Assembly: GCA_947625055.1 (NCBI GenBank)
Contig: CANQMT010000016.1
Span: 1 to 57,286, forward strand
DNA: 57,286 bases
From: an uncultured Monoglobus sp.
GTDB lineage: Bacteria; Bacillota; Clostridia; Monoglobales; Monoglobaceae
Direction of reading: 5' to 3'
The translations under genes and the position numbers were made by a program. The notes under the pieces were generated by a model. It saw nothing but the letters and a program-made list of their open reading frames with translations. It was not told the origin of the DNA and ran no database searches. This document shows, piece after piece, positions 7,756-16,066 of this stretch. Within the stretch, counting starts at the first letter, position 1. The number at the start of each line of letters is the position of its first letter.

Positions 7756-8616
7756 ATGGAAAGTGACTTTAAAATCGCGGTGATCGGTCTGGGACTTATC
7801 GGCGGCTCGCTGGCATATGCACTGAAAGGCTTTAAAAAGGCCGAGATCACGGGCTGCGACATTGATCCCGTGACCCGCGCGGCCGCGGTCAAAAACAAGG
7901 CGGTAAGCGCCGCGTATGACAACGCGGGCGACGCAATTGACGGCGCGGATCTGGTGGTGTTCTGCACTTATCCCGATATTATAGAGAAGCTTATCGAGGA
8001 GAACAAAAGCCGCTTCAAACCCGGCGCGGTCGTGTCGGAAGTGTGCGGCGTAAAGAGCAGAGTCTCAAAGCAGATACCGGCGGCCCTGCCCGATAACGTC
8101 GATTATGTCGGCGGTCACCCGATGGCGGGCAAAGAGGTTGACGGCTTTGAGAACGCGTCGTCCGAGCTGTTCTGGATGAGCGGCTTCATCATAACGCCCG
8201 TCGAGAGCTCAAAGCCGGAAAGCGTTGAGCTTATCCGCGAAATGGCGAAATATATCGGCGCGACGCGAATCGCTGTGGCCGGCCCGGAGGAACACGACCG
8301 CGTGATTGCCTATACCAGCGATCTCATGCATGTGGCGGCGTCGGCTCTGTGCCTCGATTATCCGAAAGAGATGAACCGCGCGTATACCGCGGGAGCGTTC
8401 CGCGACTGCACGAGAGTGGCGCGGATAAACGGCGAGCTGTGGAGCTCTCTGTTCATATCCAACAAGGAAAACGTGATAAGCGAGATAGATCGGCTGAGCG
8501 GCAGCCTCGGCAGGATACGGGAGCTTGTGGAGAGCGGCGACAGAGAAGGCCTTGAAAGGCTGCTCGATACCGTTTGCGAAAACAAAATCACCATGCAGGA
8601 AAAGGAGCCTGAATAA
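7756..8616 (+). CDS. tyrA: Prephenate dehydrogenase
   Basis: 286 residues from ATG 7756, chosen because GGGTGA sits five bases upstream; an in-frame GTG at 7747 lies inside that site. It oxidises prephenate to 4-hydroxyphenylpyruvate with NAD(P)+ for tyrosine synthesis. The N-terminal Rossmann motif is GLGLIGGSLAYALK, with GGHPMAGKEVDG in the active-site region and an alpha-helical dimer domain C-terminal. It ends without the C-terminal ACT domain found in many Bacillus-type TyrA proteins, so tyrosine control may rest on the attenuator and DAHP synthase. It lies 14 nt after aroF and 1 nt before aroB. Confidence 0.93.
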   Translation: MESDFKIAVIGLGLIGGSLAYALKGFKKAEITGCDIDPVTRAAAVKNKAVSAAYDNAGDAIDGADLVVFCTYPDIIEKLIEENKSRFKPGAVVSEVCGVKSRVSKQIPAALPDNVDYVGGHPMAGKEVDGFENASSELFWMSGFIITPVESSKPESVELIREMAKYIGATRIAVAGPEEHDRVIAYTSDLMHVAASALCLDYPKEMNRAYTAGAFRDCTRVARINGELWSSLFISNKENVISEIDRLSGSLGRIRELVESGDREGLERLLDTVCENKITMQEKEPE

Positions 8617-8617
8617 T

Positions 8618-9673
8618 ATGAAAAGACTGAGAGTTAATATTCCCAAAAGAGAGTATGACATAATCATTGACAGAGACATTCTGAAGAACACCGCGGATTA
8701 TATCAAAGAGGTGTTCGGCGGTGAGAAAATAGCGGTCGTTACCGACTCAAACGTTGGCCCGCTTTACGGCGATACCGTGACGGGCAGCCTCGAAGCGGCG
8801 GGATTTAAGACCGAGCTCATAACGATCCCCGCCGGAGAAAAGAGCAAATGTGAGAAATATCTGTTTGAGCTTTATGACAGAATGCTTTCGTTCGGGCTGA
8901 CACGCTCCGATCTGATCATAGCATTGGGCGGCGGAGTCGTCGGCGACCTGACAGGCTACGCGGCGGCGAGCCTTTTGCGCGGTGTGCCTTATGTTCAGAT
9001 CCCGACAACGCTGCTGGCGCAGGTGGATTCAAGCGTTGGCGGCAAGGTGGCAATTGATCTGCCCCGCGGCAAAAACCTTGTGGGCGCGTTCAACCAGCCC
9101 AAAGTCGTCATAATTGACATAGAGTGCTTAAAAACGCTGGAGCCGCGCGTTTTGAGCGACGGAATGGCCGAGGTCATCAAATACGGGGCCATAAAAGACA
9201 AAAAACTGTTTGAACTTTTGGAAAATATAAAAAATAAGGAAGAATTGTTTGCAAAAATTGATAAGATAGTATATAATTGTTGTGATATAAAAAGGCAAGT
9301 GGTGGAGGAGGACGAGTTCGACAAGGGCGGACGCATGATATTGAACTTCGGCCATACTTTCGGACACGCGATCGAGAAGCAGTATAACTATGAAACTTAC
9401 ACCCACGGTGAGGCTGTGGGCGTTGGTATGAGAATGGCCTGCGAATACGGCGAGCGCCTTGGATTGACTCCGGCGGGCACAGCCGAGAGAATGATAAAAA
9501 TTCTTGAAAACTACGATCTGCCGACATATGTTGAAATAAGCAGACAGCAGCTCGGCGACGCGGCCGCCGTTGACAAAAAGGGAGAAGGCGGCAGCATTAA
9601 TTTGATATTGCTGAAAGGCATAGGCGATGTGCTTATAAAGAAGTTTAAAAAGGACGAGTTTCTTGATATTTAA
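8618..9673 (+). CDS. aroB: 3-dehydroquinate synthase
   Basis: 351 residues from ATG 8618 (AAGGAGCC at 8602-8609 within the end of tyrA). It cyclises DAHP to 3-dehydroquinate using NAD+ and a divalent metal. Visible features are the NAD-binding GGGVVGDLTGYAA, PTTLLAQVDSSVGGK and the metal-binding histidines in NFGHTFGHAIE and YTHGEAVG. Length is normal. A short AT-rich stretch (about 9190-9300) stands out against the rest of the gene but does not disturb the frame. Confidence 0.95.
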   Translation: MKRLRVNIPKREYDIIIDRDILKNTADYIKEVFGGEKIAVVTDSNVGPLYGDTVTGSLEAAGFKTELITIPAGEKSKCEKYLFELYDRMLSFGLTRSDLIIALGGGVVGDLTGYAAASLLRGVPYVQIPTTLLAQVDSSVGGKVAIDLPRGKNLVGAFNQPKVVIIDIECLKTLEPRVLSDGMAEVIKYGAIKDKKLFELLENIKNKEELFAKIDKIVYNCCDIKRQVVEEDEFDKGGRMILNFGHTFGHAIEKQYNYETYTHGEAVGVGMRMACEYGERLGLTPAGTAERMIKILENYDLPTYVEISRQQLGDAAAVDKKGEGGSINLILLKGIGDVLIKKFKKDEFLDI

Positions 9674-9696
9674 TATATTATTTAGTGGAGGGTATT

Positions 9697-10965
9697 ATGG
9701 AAGATATCAAAGTGATACATCCCGGTATGCTTAGGGGAACCGTGTCGGTGCCGCCGTCAAAAAGCGTGGCGCACCGCGCGATAATAGCGGCGGCGCTCAG
9801 CGGAGAGGAGTGCGTGATCGAAAATGTCGTGATGTCCGATGACATAACCGCCACTGTGAGCTGCATGAGGGCGCTCGGCGCCAAGTGCAGAGTCAACACA
9901 AAAAGCATGACGGTCAGCATCTCGGGCAAAAAGACCTATAAGGTCAGAAACATGATCACTCTCGACTGCTTCGAGAGCGGATCGACGCTGCGGTTTTTGA
10001 TGCCGCTGGCGCTCGGCAGAGGCGTTCCGGTCAAATTTGTCGGCCGCGGACGGCTGATGAAGCGGCCCCAGGCGCCCTACATCAATATCTTCCGTGAAAA
10101 GGGCGTAAGGTTCGAGACCGGAGAGGACTATATCATACTCGACGGGAAACTTGAAAGCGGAACCTACGGCGTAGCGGGTAATGTCAGCTCTCAGTTCATA
10201 ACCGGGCTCCTGTTTGCGCTGCCGCTGCTTGAGGGCGACAGCGAGATACTCGTTTCCGGCGAGTGTGAGAGCAAGGGCTATATCGACCTGACCATAGATA
10301 TTTTGAAAAAATTCGGGATCGGGATCGAGAACCACAAATACAAGCTGTTCCGCATAAAGGGCGGACAGAAATATAAAAGCTGCGGCGACTTTAAGGTTGA
10401 GGCGGATTATTCGCAGGCGGCGTTCTTTCTGGTGGCCGACGCGATCGGCTGTAGTGTGGAGTGTATGAACCTGGATCCTCACAGCCTTCAGGGGGACCGC
10501 GCGATAATCGACATAATCAAGAGCGCGGGCGGACGCGTGGTTAAGGGCCCCAACGGCGGGATCATGGCGAAAAAGACCGCGGTCATGCACGGAATAACGA
10601 TCGACGCGCGCGACATACCGGATCTGGTTCCCGCGGCGGCGGTGCTGTGCTCGTTTTTAAGCGGCGAGAGTCGAATAACGGGCGCGGGGCGCCTCAGGCT
10701 TAAAGAGAGCGACAGACTCAAGGCGATCTCGACCGAGCTTTCGCGGCTCGGGGTTGACATACGCGAGACAGCCGACGGGCTTGTTATCCGAGGCCGCGAC
10801 CTACTTGAGAGCAATGTTTGCTCGGCCTGGAACGATCACCGCATCGCAATGGCGATAGCGATCGCCGCCTGCCGCTCGGAGGGCGAGGTAAGCATAACCG
10901 GCGCGGAGCAGGCGGTCAGAAAGTCGTATCCGGATTTTTTCAAGGTGTATGACCGGCTTGTTTGA
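9697..10965 (+). CDS. aroA: 3-phosphoshikimate 1-carboxyvinyltransferase (EPSP synthase)
   Basis: 422 residues from ATG 9697; an upstream in-frame GTG is part of the GTGGAGGG ribosome site. It transfers the enolpyruvyl group of PEP to shikimate-3-phosphate. Motifs: PPSKSVAHRA near the start (PEP/S3P lysine), ESGSTLRFLMPLA, LKESDRL and the C-terminal DHRIAMA. Two inside-out alpha/beta domains are expected. It lies 23 nt after aroB and 43 nt before aroC. Confidence 0.95.
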   Translation: MEDIKVIHPGMLRGTVSVPPSKSVAHRAIIAAALSGEECVIENVVMSDDITATVSCMRALGAKCRVNTKSMTVSISGKKTYKVRNMITLDCFESGSTLRFLMPLALGRGVPVKFVGRGRLMKRPQAPYINIFREKGVRFETGEDYIILDGKLESGTYGVAGNVSSQFITGLLFALPLLEGDSEILVSGECESKGYIDLTIDILKKFGIGIENHKYKLFRIKGGQKYKSCGDFKVEADYSQAAFFLVADAIGCSVECMNLDPHSLQGDRAIIDIIKSAGGRVVKGPNGGIMAKKTAVMHGITIDARDIPDLVPAAAVLCSFLSGESRITGAGRLRLKESDRLKAISTELSRLGVDIRETADGLVIRGRDLLESNVCSAWNDHRIAMAIAIAACRSEGEVSITGAEQAVRKSYPDFFKVYDRLV

Positions 10966-11008
10966 TCAGAAAATAAAACAATAATCAAAAATCAGATCGG
11001 AGGTTAGT

Positions 11009-12082
11009 ATGAACGCTTTCGGCAAAAATATAAGACTGAGCATATTCGGCGAATCTCACGGACAGGGCATAGGAATAGTTATCGACGGTCTGCCCGGCGG
11101 AATAAAGCTCGATGTTGACAGAATAGAGGCGGAAATGAAACGGCGCGCTCCCGGAAGGAGTAATATTTCAACTTCCCGCAAAGAGGCGGACAAGGTGGAG
11201 ATATTGTCGGGTTTTGTGAACGGAATGACGACCGGGACACCGATAGCCGGAGTTATCAGAAACACAAACACCATATCAAAACACTATGACAAAAATCTTA
11301 TGCGTCCCGGCCATGCGGATTACACCGCCTATATGAAATACGGCGAGAACCGCGACTACCGCGGCGGCGGGCACTTTTCGGCGAGGATCACAGCGCCGCT
11401 GGTGTTCGCGGGAGCCGTGGCGAAGCAGATCCTTGAAAAAGAGGGCGTTTTTGTCGGCGCGCATATTCTTAAGATCGCGGACGCGGCGGACAGCGCGTTT
11501 GATCCAGTGAATGTTACCGCGGACGAGCTTTTGAATATTTCAAAAAAGGATTTTCCGGTCATTGACGACAAAAAGGGCGAGCTGATGAAGGAGCGGATAC
11601 TTGAGGCTAAGAGCGATAAGGACTCGGTCGGAGGGATCGCGGAGTGCGCGGTCGTCGGCATGCCTCCGGGCAAGGGCGAGCCGTTTTTCGGCTCGGTCGA
11701 GAGCCGCTTGTCTGCCATGCTCTACTCGGTACCCGCGGTCAAGGCGGTCATGTTCGGTGCGGGCGTGGATCTCGCGTCAATGCGGGGCAGCGAGGCGAAC
11801 GATGAGTTTTATGTTGAAAACGGCGCCGTCAAGACCCGCACAAACAACAACGGAGGAATTAACGGCGGTATAACCAACGGAATGCCGATCGTGTTCCGAG
11901 CCGTTCTCAAGCCTACTCCGTCGATCGCAAAAAAGCAGCGGACGGTGGATATTGAGAAAATGGAGAATACCGAGATCGAAATCCACGGCAGGCATGACCC
12001 GTGCATAGTTCACCGCGGGACCGTGGTTATCGAGAACGCGGCGGCCGCCGCGGTTCTGGATCTGCTGTACGATAAATTTTAG
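11009..12082 (+). CDS. aroC: Chorismate synthase
   Basis: 357 residues with a GGAGG site. It converts EPSP to chorismate with reduced FMN. Signatures are FGESHGQGIGIVIDG at the N terminus, RPGHADYTAYMKYG and GGGHFSARITAPLV in the middle, and GGINGGITNGMPI plus RHDPCIVHRG toward the end. Full length, no insertions. Chorismate feeds pheA, the next gene, 13 nt away. Confidence 0.96.
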   Translation: MNAFGKNIRLSIFGESHGQGIGIVIDGLPGGIKLDVDRIEAEMKRRAPGRSNISTSRKEADKVEILSGFVNGMTTGTPIAGVIRNTNTISKHYDKNLMRPGHADYTAYMKYGENRDYRGGGHFSARITAPLVFAGAVAKQILEKEGVFVGAHILKIADAADSAFDPVNVTADELLNISKKDFPVIDDKKGELMKERILEAKSDKDSVGGIAECAVVGMPPGKGEPFFGSVESRLSAMLYSVPAVKAVMFGAGVDLASMRGSEANDEFYVENGAVKTRTNNNGGINGGITNGMPIVFRAVLKPTPSIAKKQRTVDIEKMENTEIEIHGRHDPCIVHRGTVVIENAAAAAVLDLLYDKF

Positions 12083-12095
12083 GATGTGAAATAAA

Positions 12096-13244
12096 ATGAA
12101 AAACAAGAATAAGCTCGACGAGCTTCGGGCGGAGATCGACAGGATCGACAAAGAGCTGCTGCCGCTGTTTTTGAGGCGTATGGAGCTGAGCAGCGGAGTC
12201 GCCGACTACAAGCGCAGCGTGGGCAAGCCCGTGCTCGACTCCGAGCGTGAAAAACAGGTGCTCGAGAGCAAAATGGCTCTGGTCGAGGACAAGAAAAAAC
12301 AGAACGAGGTTTATGAGTTCTACGCGGCGATCATGTCGATCAGCCGCGAGAGGCAGACAAAGGAGTTGGTCGGCTTTAACCGCGCGCTGGTCGAGAATAT
12401 GCTTGACCCCAAGCCTGCGGTGAGCGATCCGAGGATCGTGTTTTACGGGGCTGAGGGCTCGTATACCGAGCAGGCGGCTGTAAAATACTTCGGCAAAGAC
12501 TCGGACCGTTATAATGTGGCCGCATTTGACGACGCCTTCGCGGAGCTTGAAAAAGGCAATGCGGATTATGCGGTGCTGCCGATAGAAAATTCATATACAG
12601 GCACGATAGCCGACGTGATCGACCTTCTGGCAAAATACGGATATTTCATCACCGGCGAGGTCGATATTCCCATACGCCACTGCCTGCTCGGAGTTCCCGG
12701 AGCGAGGCTTTCGGACATAAAGACGGTCTACTCCCATGAGCAGGGAATAATGCAGAGCCGCGAATTTTTAAAGACGCTCGGCGATGTGGAGCTTAAAGAG
12801 TATTACAGCACATCCCGGAGCGCGCAGAAGGTGGCTGATGACAAAGATATAACAAAAGCCGCCATAGCGGGACGGCAGAACGCCGAGATCTACGGCCTTG
12901 AGGTTCTGGCTGCCGACATCAACAACAGCGCCAAAAACACCACAAGGTTTATAATCGTATCGAAAAATCTGGAGCTTAACGAGGAGAGCGACAAGATAAG
13001 CGCGGCCTTTACCCTGCCGCACAAAAGCGGCGAGCTGCACAGGATCCTCGCCTGCTTCGCGAGAGGTAACCTGAACCTTCTGAAGCTTGAGTCGCGGCCG
13101 CTCTATGACCGCAATTTTGAGTACATGTTCTTTGTCGATTACAGCGGAAATCTGCTTGACGAGCGGGTGCGCCGCGTGACAAACAACGTTATCGAGGGCA
13201 CGGGCGAGTTTAAGCTGCTCGGAAATTATAAGCTTAAGGAGTAG
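12096..13244 (+). CDS. pheA: Chorismate mutase-prephenate dehydratase (P-protein)
   Basis: 382 residues with three domains. About 1-90 is an AroQ-type chorismate mutase (LRAEIDRIDKELLPLFLRR). About 105-285 is prephenate dehydratase (FYGAEGSYTEQAA, PIENSYTGTIADVIDLL, and the TRF tripeptide at NTTRFIIV). About 295-375 is an ACT domain with an SGELHRIL and ESRP pair, the usual phenylalanine-binding signature. It makes phenylpyruvate and should be feedback-inhibited by Phe. It supplies the only chorismate mutase in the operon, so TyrA depends on prephenate released from it. Confidence 0.95.
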   Translation: MKNKNKLDELRAEIDRIDKELLPLFLRRMELSSGVADYKRSVGKPVLDSEREKQVLESKMALVEDKKKQNEVYEFYAAIMSISRERQTKELVGFNRALVENMLDPKPAVSDPRIVFYGAEGSYTEQAAVKYFGKDSDRYNVAAFDDAFAELEKGNADYAVLPIENSYTGTIADVIDLLAKYGYFITGEVDIPIRHCLLGVPGARLSDIKTVYSHEQGIMQSREFLKTLGDVELKEYYSTSRSAQKVADDKDITKAAIAGRQNAEIYGLEVLAADINNSAKNTTRFIIVSKNLELNEESDKISAAFTLPHKSGELHRILACFARGNLNLLKLESRPLYDRNFEYMFFVDYSGNLLDERVRRVTNNVIEGTGEFKLLGNYKLKE

Positions 13245-13248
13245 AAAT

Positions 13249-13746
13249 ATGAACGTTTTGCTTATCGGAATGCCCGGCTGCGGCAAGTCTGCCTTCGGCA
13301 AGGCGGCGGCGGAAAATTTAGGCCTTGAGTTTATCGACACCGACGCCGAGATCGAGCGGCGCGAGGGGCCGATACCCGAAATTTTCGCGGGCCGCGGCGA
13401 GGACGCGTTCCGGAATATCGAGACCGGGGTGCTGCGTGACTGCCTCAAAGCGGACAAGCGCGTGATTTCAACCGGCGGCGGCATAGTCGTGCGGAATGAA
13501 AATATCGGGATCATGAAAAAGTCGGGCGCGCTTGTGATTTTTATTGACCGTCCGCTTGAGCTTATCGCCGGCGATATCGACACATCCGGAAGACCTTTGC
13601 TTAAAGACAATGCGGAGCGGCTCAAAACCCTTTACCGCGAGCGGTACGATAAGTACAGGAAAGCCGCGAACGCTCTTGTCATAAACGACGGAACATTCGG
13701 TGCCGCCCTCGGCGAGATACTCAGATTAATCAAAAACAATATTTGA
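13249..13746 (+). CDS. aroK: Shikimate kinase
   Basis: 165 residues, normal length. It phosphorylates shikimate at the 3-hydroxyl using ATP. Walker A is GMPGCGKSAFGK, followed by the FIDTDAEIERREG shikimate-binding block, the STGGGIVV motif and an SGRPLL segment in the lid region. It starts four nt after pheA. Its stop codon lies inside the promoter of the toxin-antitoxin pair that follows. Confidence 0.93.
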   Translation: MNVLLIGMPGCGKSAFGKAAAENLGLEFIDTDAEIERREGPIPEIFAGRGEDAFRNIETGVLRDCLKADKRVISTGGGIVVRNENIGIMKKSGALVIFIDRPLELIAGDIDTSGRPLLKDNAERLKTLYRERYDKYRKAANALVINDGTFGAALGEILRLIKNNI

Positions 13747-13771
13747 TTTTACAGGTGTTTTATGGTATAAT
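13743..13771 (+). promoter_or_regulatory. Promoter of the VbhA/Fic pair
   Basis: TTGATT (13743-13748), 17-bp spacer, TATAAT (13766-13771). The -35 box overlaps the aroK stop codon, so the pair, and possibly aroQ-aroE, could be transcribed independently of the attenuator. Confidence 0.6.
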
Positions 13772-13791
13772 ATTTATGGGAGATGATTGCC

Positions 13792-13959
13792 GTGAGTGAA
13801 TCGGACAGAATTATCGCAAATGTCAACGCCACCATGTCAATGGAGGGCATGCCGTTGACCGAGCTTGATAAAGCGCGGATAAAGGATTGTATTGACGGAA
13901 GAAAGAGTTTTGACGAGACGGTCAGAGAATTGATCGAAAAATACAGGAAGCCGATATGA
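13792..13959 (+). CDS. VbhA-like antitoxin of a Fic toxin
   Basis: 55 residues from GTG 13792 (GGGAG nine bases upstream); an in-frame ATG at 13783 would add three residues but leaves no room for a ribosome site. The N-terminal helix carries the class I inhibitory motif [S/T]xxxE[G/N] as TMSMEG, followed by MPLTELDKARIKDCIDG and SFDETVRELIEKY, as in VbhA-family antitoxins. By family knowledge the Glu of this motif blocks productive ATP binding in the partner Fic active site. The stop overlaps the fic ATG (TATGA), the usual coupling of antitoxin and toxin. Confidence 0.85.
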   Translation: MSESDRIIANVNATMSMEGMPLTELDKARIKDCIDGRKSFDETVRELIEKYRKPI

Positions 13960-14564
13960 GCAAATATTATTATGAGTATGAATGGGACAGCAAATATTGT
14001 TATCCAAATTCGTTTGTGCTTAAAAATAAATTGAATATCAAAAATCAAACCGAGCTTGAAAACGCCGAGCGGGCCATAACTTCTTTGAAAGCTTCGCAGG
14101 CGAGTCTTGAGAGAATAGAAGGCGGGTTTGATTTTGAGCATTTAAAGAAAATTCACAAGTTTTTGTTCGGCGAAATATATGATTGGGCGGGAAGTGTCCG
14201 TACTGTTAACATTTCAAAAGGCAGCCGGTTTTGCTCAGCCGAATATATTGAGCCGCAGATAAACGAACTGTTTGAAAAACTCAAACAGGAAGATTATCTG
14301 CGCTGCTGTAAATCAAAGGAGGAACTCGGGAAGCGGCTTGCTTACTATCTCGGTGAGATCAATGTTATACATCCGTTTCGCGAGGGAAACGGCAGAACGC
14401 AAAGGATGTTTATTGAGCATTTGGCATACAGCGCCGGCTACTTGCTTGATTTTATGAAAATTTCGAGCGAGGACATGCTTGAAGCCAGCGTTCGGGCTTT
14501 CGTCTGCGATTACGGCCTTATGGAAAAAATAATAACGAACGCTTTAGAAAAAATAAAGGAGTAA
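13956..14564 (+). CDS. fic: Fic-domain protein (AMP-transferase toxin)
   Basis: 202 residues. The complete Fic active site HPFREGNGRTQR is present (catalytic His, acidic residue, GNGR anion-binding loop), as is the upstream target-docking flap near GSVRTVNISKG. These enzymes transfer AMP from ATP to target hydroxyls; VbhT and FicT relatives adenylylate type II topoisomerases. The N-terminal part has no inhibitory helix of its own, which agrees with control by the 55-residue antitoxin upstream. Codon use is more AT-rich than in the aro genes around it, which suggests later arrival. It sits between aroK and aroQ, 6 nt before aroQ. Confidence 0.92.
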   Translation: MSKYYYEYEWDSKYCYPNSFVLKNKLNIKNQTELENAERAITSLKASQASLERIEGGFDFEHLKKIHKFLFGEIYDWAGSVRTVNISKGSRFCSAEYIEPQINELFEKLKQEDYLRCCKSKEELGKRLAYYLGEINVIHPFREGNGRTQRMFIEHLAYSAGYLLDFMKISSEDMLEASVRAFVCDYGLMEKIITNALEKIKE

Positions 14565-14570
14565 CGGTTT

Positions 14571-15011
14571 ATGAAAATCATGGTAATTAACGGTCCGAAT
14601 ATTAATATGCTCGGGGTCCGCGAGCCGGATATTTACGGGAACACAGGCTATCAGCAGCTTGAAAAGATGATCGAGGACTACGCGGCGGAGCGCGGAGCCG
14701 AGGCGATCGTGCTTCAGAGCAACGGCGAGGGCGAGATAATCGACTTTATCCACCACGCGCTGACGAGCTGCGACGGAATTGTGATAAACCCGGGCGCCTA
14801 TACCCATTACAGCTACGCGATTTTGGACGCGCTCAAGTCGGTTGATCTGCCCGCGGTCGAGGTGCACATCAGCAACATCCACAAGCGCGAGGAGTTCCGC
14901 CGCAGATCGGTGACGGCCGCGGGCTGCGTCGGTCAGATATGCGGACTGGGCATTCGCGGTTATCTGCTCGCGATCGACTATCTTTTAAACGAGGTGAAGA
15001 CGGATGAGTGA
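14571..15011 (+). CDS. aroQ: Type II 3-dehydroquinate dehydratase
   Basis: 146 residues, the usual size of the dodecameric type II enzyme. It dehydrates 3-dehydroquinate to 3-dehydroshikimate. Motifs: NGPNINMLGVREPDIYG with the catalytic Tyr, QSNGEGEIIDFIH, NPGAYTHYSYAI, and EVHISNIHKREEFRRRS with the catalytic His. The ribosome site (AAGGAG) lies at the end of fic, so its translation follows fic on the same transcript. It overlaps aroE by 8 nt. Confidence 0.95.
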   Translation: MKIMVINGPNINMLGVREPDIYGNTGYQQLEKMIEDYAAERGAEAIVLQSNGEGEIIDFIHHALTSCDGIVINPGAYTHYSYAILDALKSVDLPAVEVHISNIHKREEFRRRSVTAAGCVGQICGLGIRGYLLAIDYLLNEVKTDE

Positions 15012-15876
15012 CAAGCTGATACTCAACGTGATAGGCGACCCGATCGAGCACAGCAAGTCGCCCGTTGTTCACGGGCTGGTGCTTGACGCTCTCGGCGTTG
15101 ACAGCGACTACAGCCGCGTCCTTGTGAAAAAGGGCGGGCTTTCGGAATATGTGGAAAACGCCGTGAAAAGCGGCGTCCGCGGCTTTAATCTTACCATGCC
15201 CCACAAGGTCGATATTATCCCGTTTTTGAAGGAGATCGACAAGGACGCCGAATTGTTCGGCGCGGTCAACACGGTCAGCATAAAAGGCGGCGAGCTTTAC
15301 GGCTATAACACCGACGCGCGCGGTTTTGTGCTGTCGCTTGAGCAAAACGGAGTCGACATTTCGGGCAAAAGCATCGTCATTTTCGGCGCGGGCGGCGTGG
15401 TCTCCACGCTGGCGCTAAAGCTTTCCGATATGGGAGCGGGCAGAATAGCGGTCCTCAACCGCACCCCCGAAAAGGCGGAGGCGGTCTGCGAAAAGATCCG
15501 CGGCCTTCAAAAGAGCGGAGCGGCGAAAAGCGGCACAGAGCTTTCTTGGGGCGAGACGAACGAGGTCGAAAAACGCGTTCCGGACTGCGATATACTGATA
15601 AACGCCACCCCTTTGGGCATGAGCGGAGTGGGAGCGGATTATGAAGATCTTTCGTTTATTGACCGTCTTGATCCGAACGCTTCGGTGATCGATCTGATAT
15701 ACAGCCCGCCGAAAACAAAATTTCTGGCATACGCCGAGAAGCGCGGGCATAAAATAATAAACGGGCTCGGCATGCTCATCGGCCAGGCGATATTGGCGGA
15801 CGAGATATATCTTGATAAAAAGCTCGATATTAGTGGATTATACACAAAACTTACAAGCGGAGATTATACAATTTAG
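15004..15876 (+). CDS. aroE: Shikimate dehydrogenase
   Basis: 290 residues. It reduces 3-dehydroshikimate to shikimate with NADPH. The substrate site is IEHSKSPVVH and NLTMPHK (catalytic Lys); the NADPH-binding loop is FGAGGVVSTLALKL followed by NRTPEKA; late LINATPLGMSG and NGLGMLIGQA complete the family pattern. The start overlaps the end of aroQ, indicating coupled translation. Last gene of the aromatic operon; no clear terminator follows. Confidence 0.95.
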   Translation: MSDKLILNVIGDPIEHSKSPVVHGLVLDALGVDSDYSRVLVKKGGLSEYVENAVKSGVRGFNLTMPHKVDIIPFLKEIDKDAELFGAVNTVSIKGGELYGYNTDARGFVLSLEQNGVDISGKSIVIFGAGGVVSTLALKLSDMGAGRIAVLNRTPEKAEAVCEKIRGLQKSGAAKSGTELSWGETNEVEKRVPDCDILINATPLGMSGVGADYEDLSFIDRLDPNASVIDLIYSPPKTKFLAYAEKRGHKIINGLGMLIGQAILADEIYLDKKLDISGLYTKLTSGDYTI

Positions 15877-16023
15877 ACAAAATTTTTACAAATAATCCAT
15901 CAAATTGGCCGTAATGGTAAAATAACACTCCGTTTACAGAATGTTCATATTTTGTTTATAGATTTTTAATAATTTGAGACTATAACAGTATTTAGAAAAT
16001 TCAAATTTGCTTCGGCATTCGGA

Positions 16024-16052
16024 ATTTTCCGAAAACTGCGGTTTCGGAAAAT
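16024..16052 (+). other. Hairpin directly upstream of the GT2 ribosome site
   Basis: Perfect 11-bp inverted repeat (ATTTTCCGAAA, 16024-16034; TTTCGGAAAAT, 16042-16052) with a seven-base loop. It ends four bases before the AAGGAG site of the next gene and lacks a T run on either side, so it is not a terminator. It could be an operator or an RNA hairpin that affects translation or stability. Confidence 0.6.
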
Positions 16053-16066
16053 AAAAAGGAGATTTT

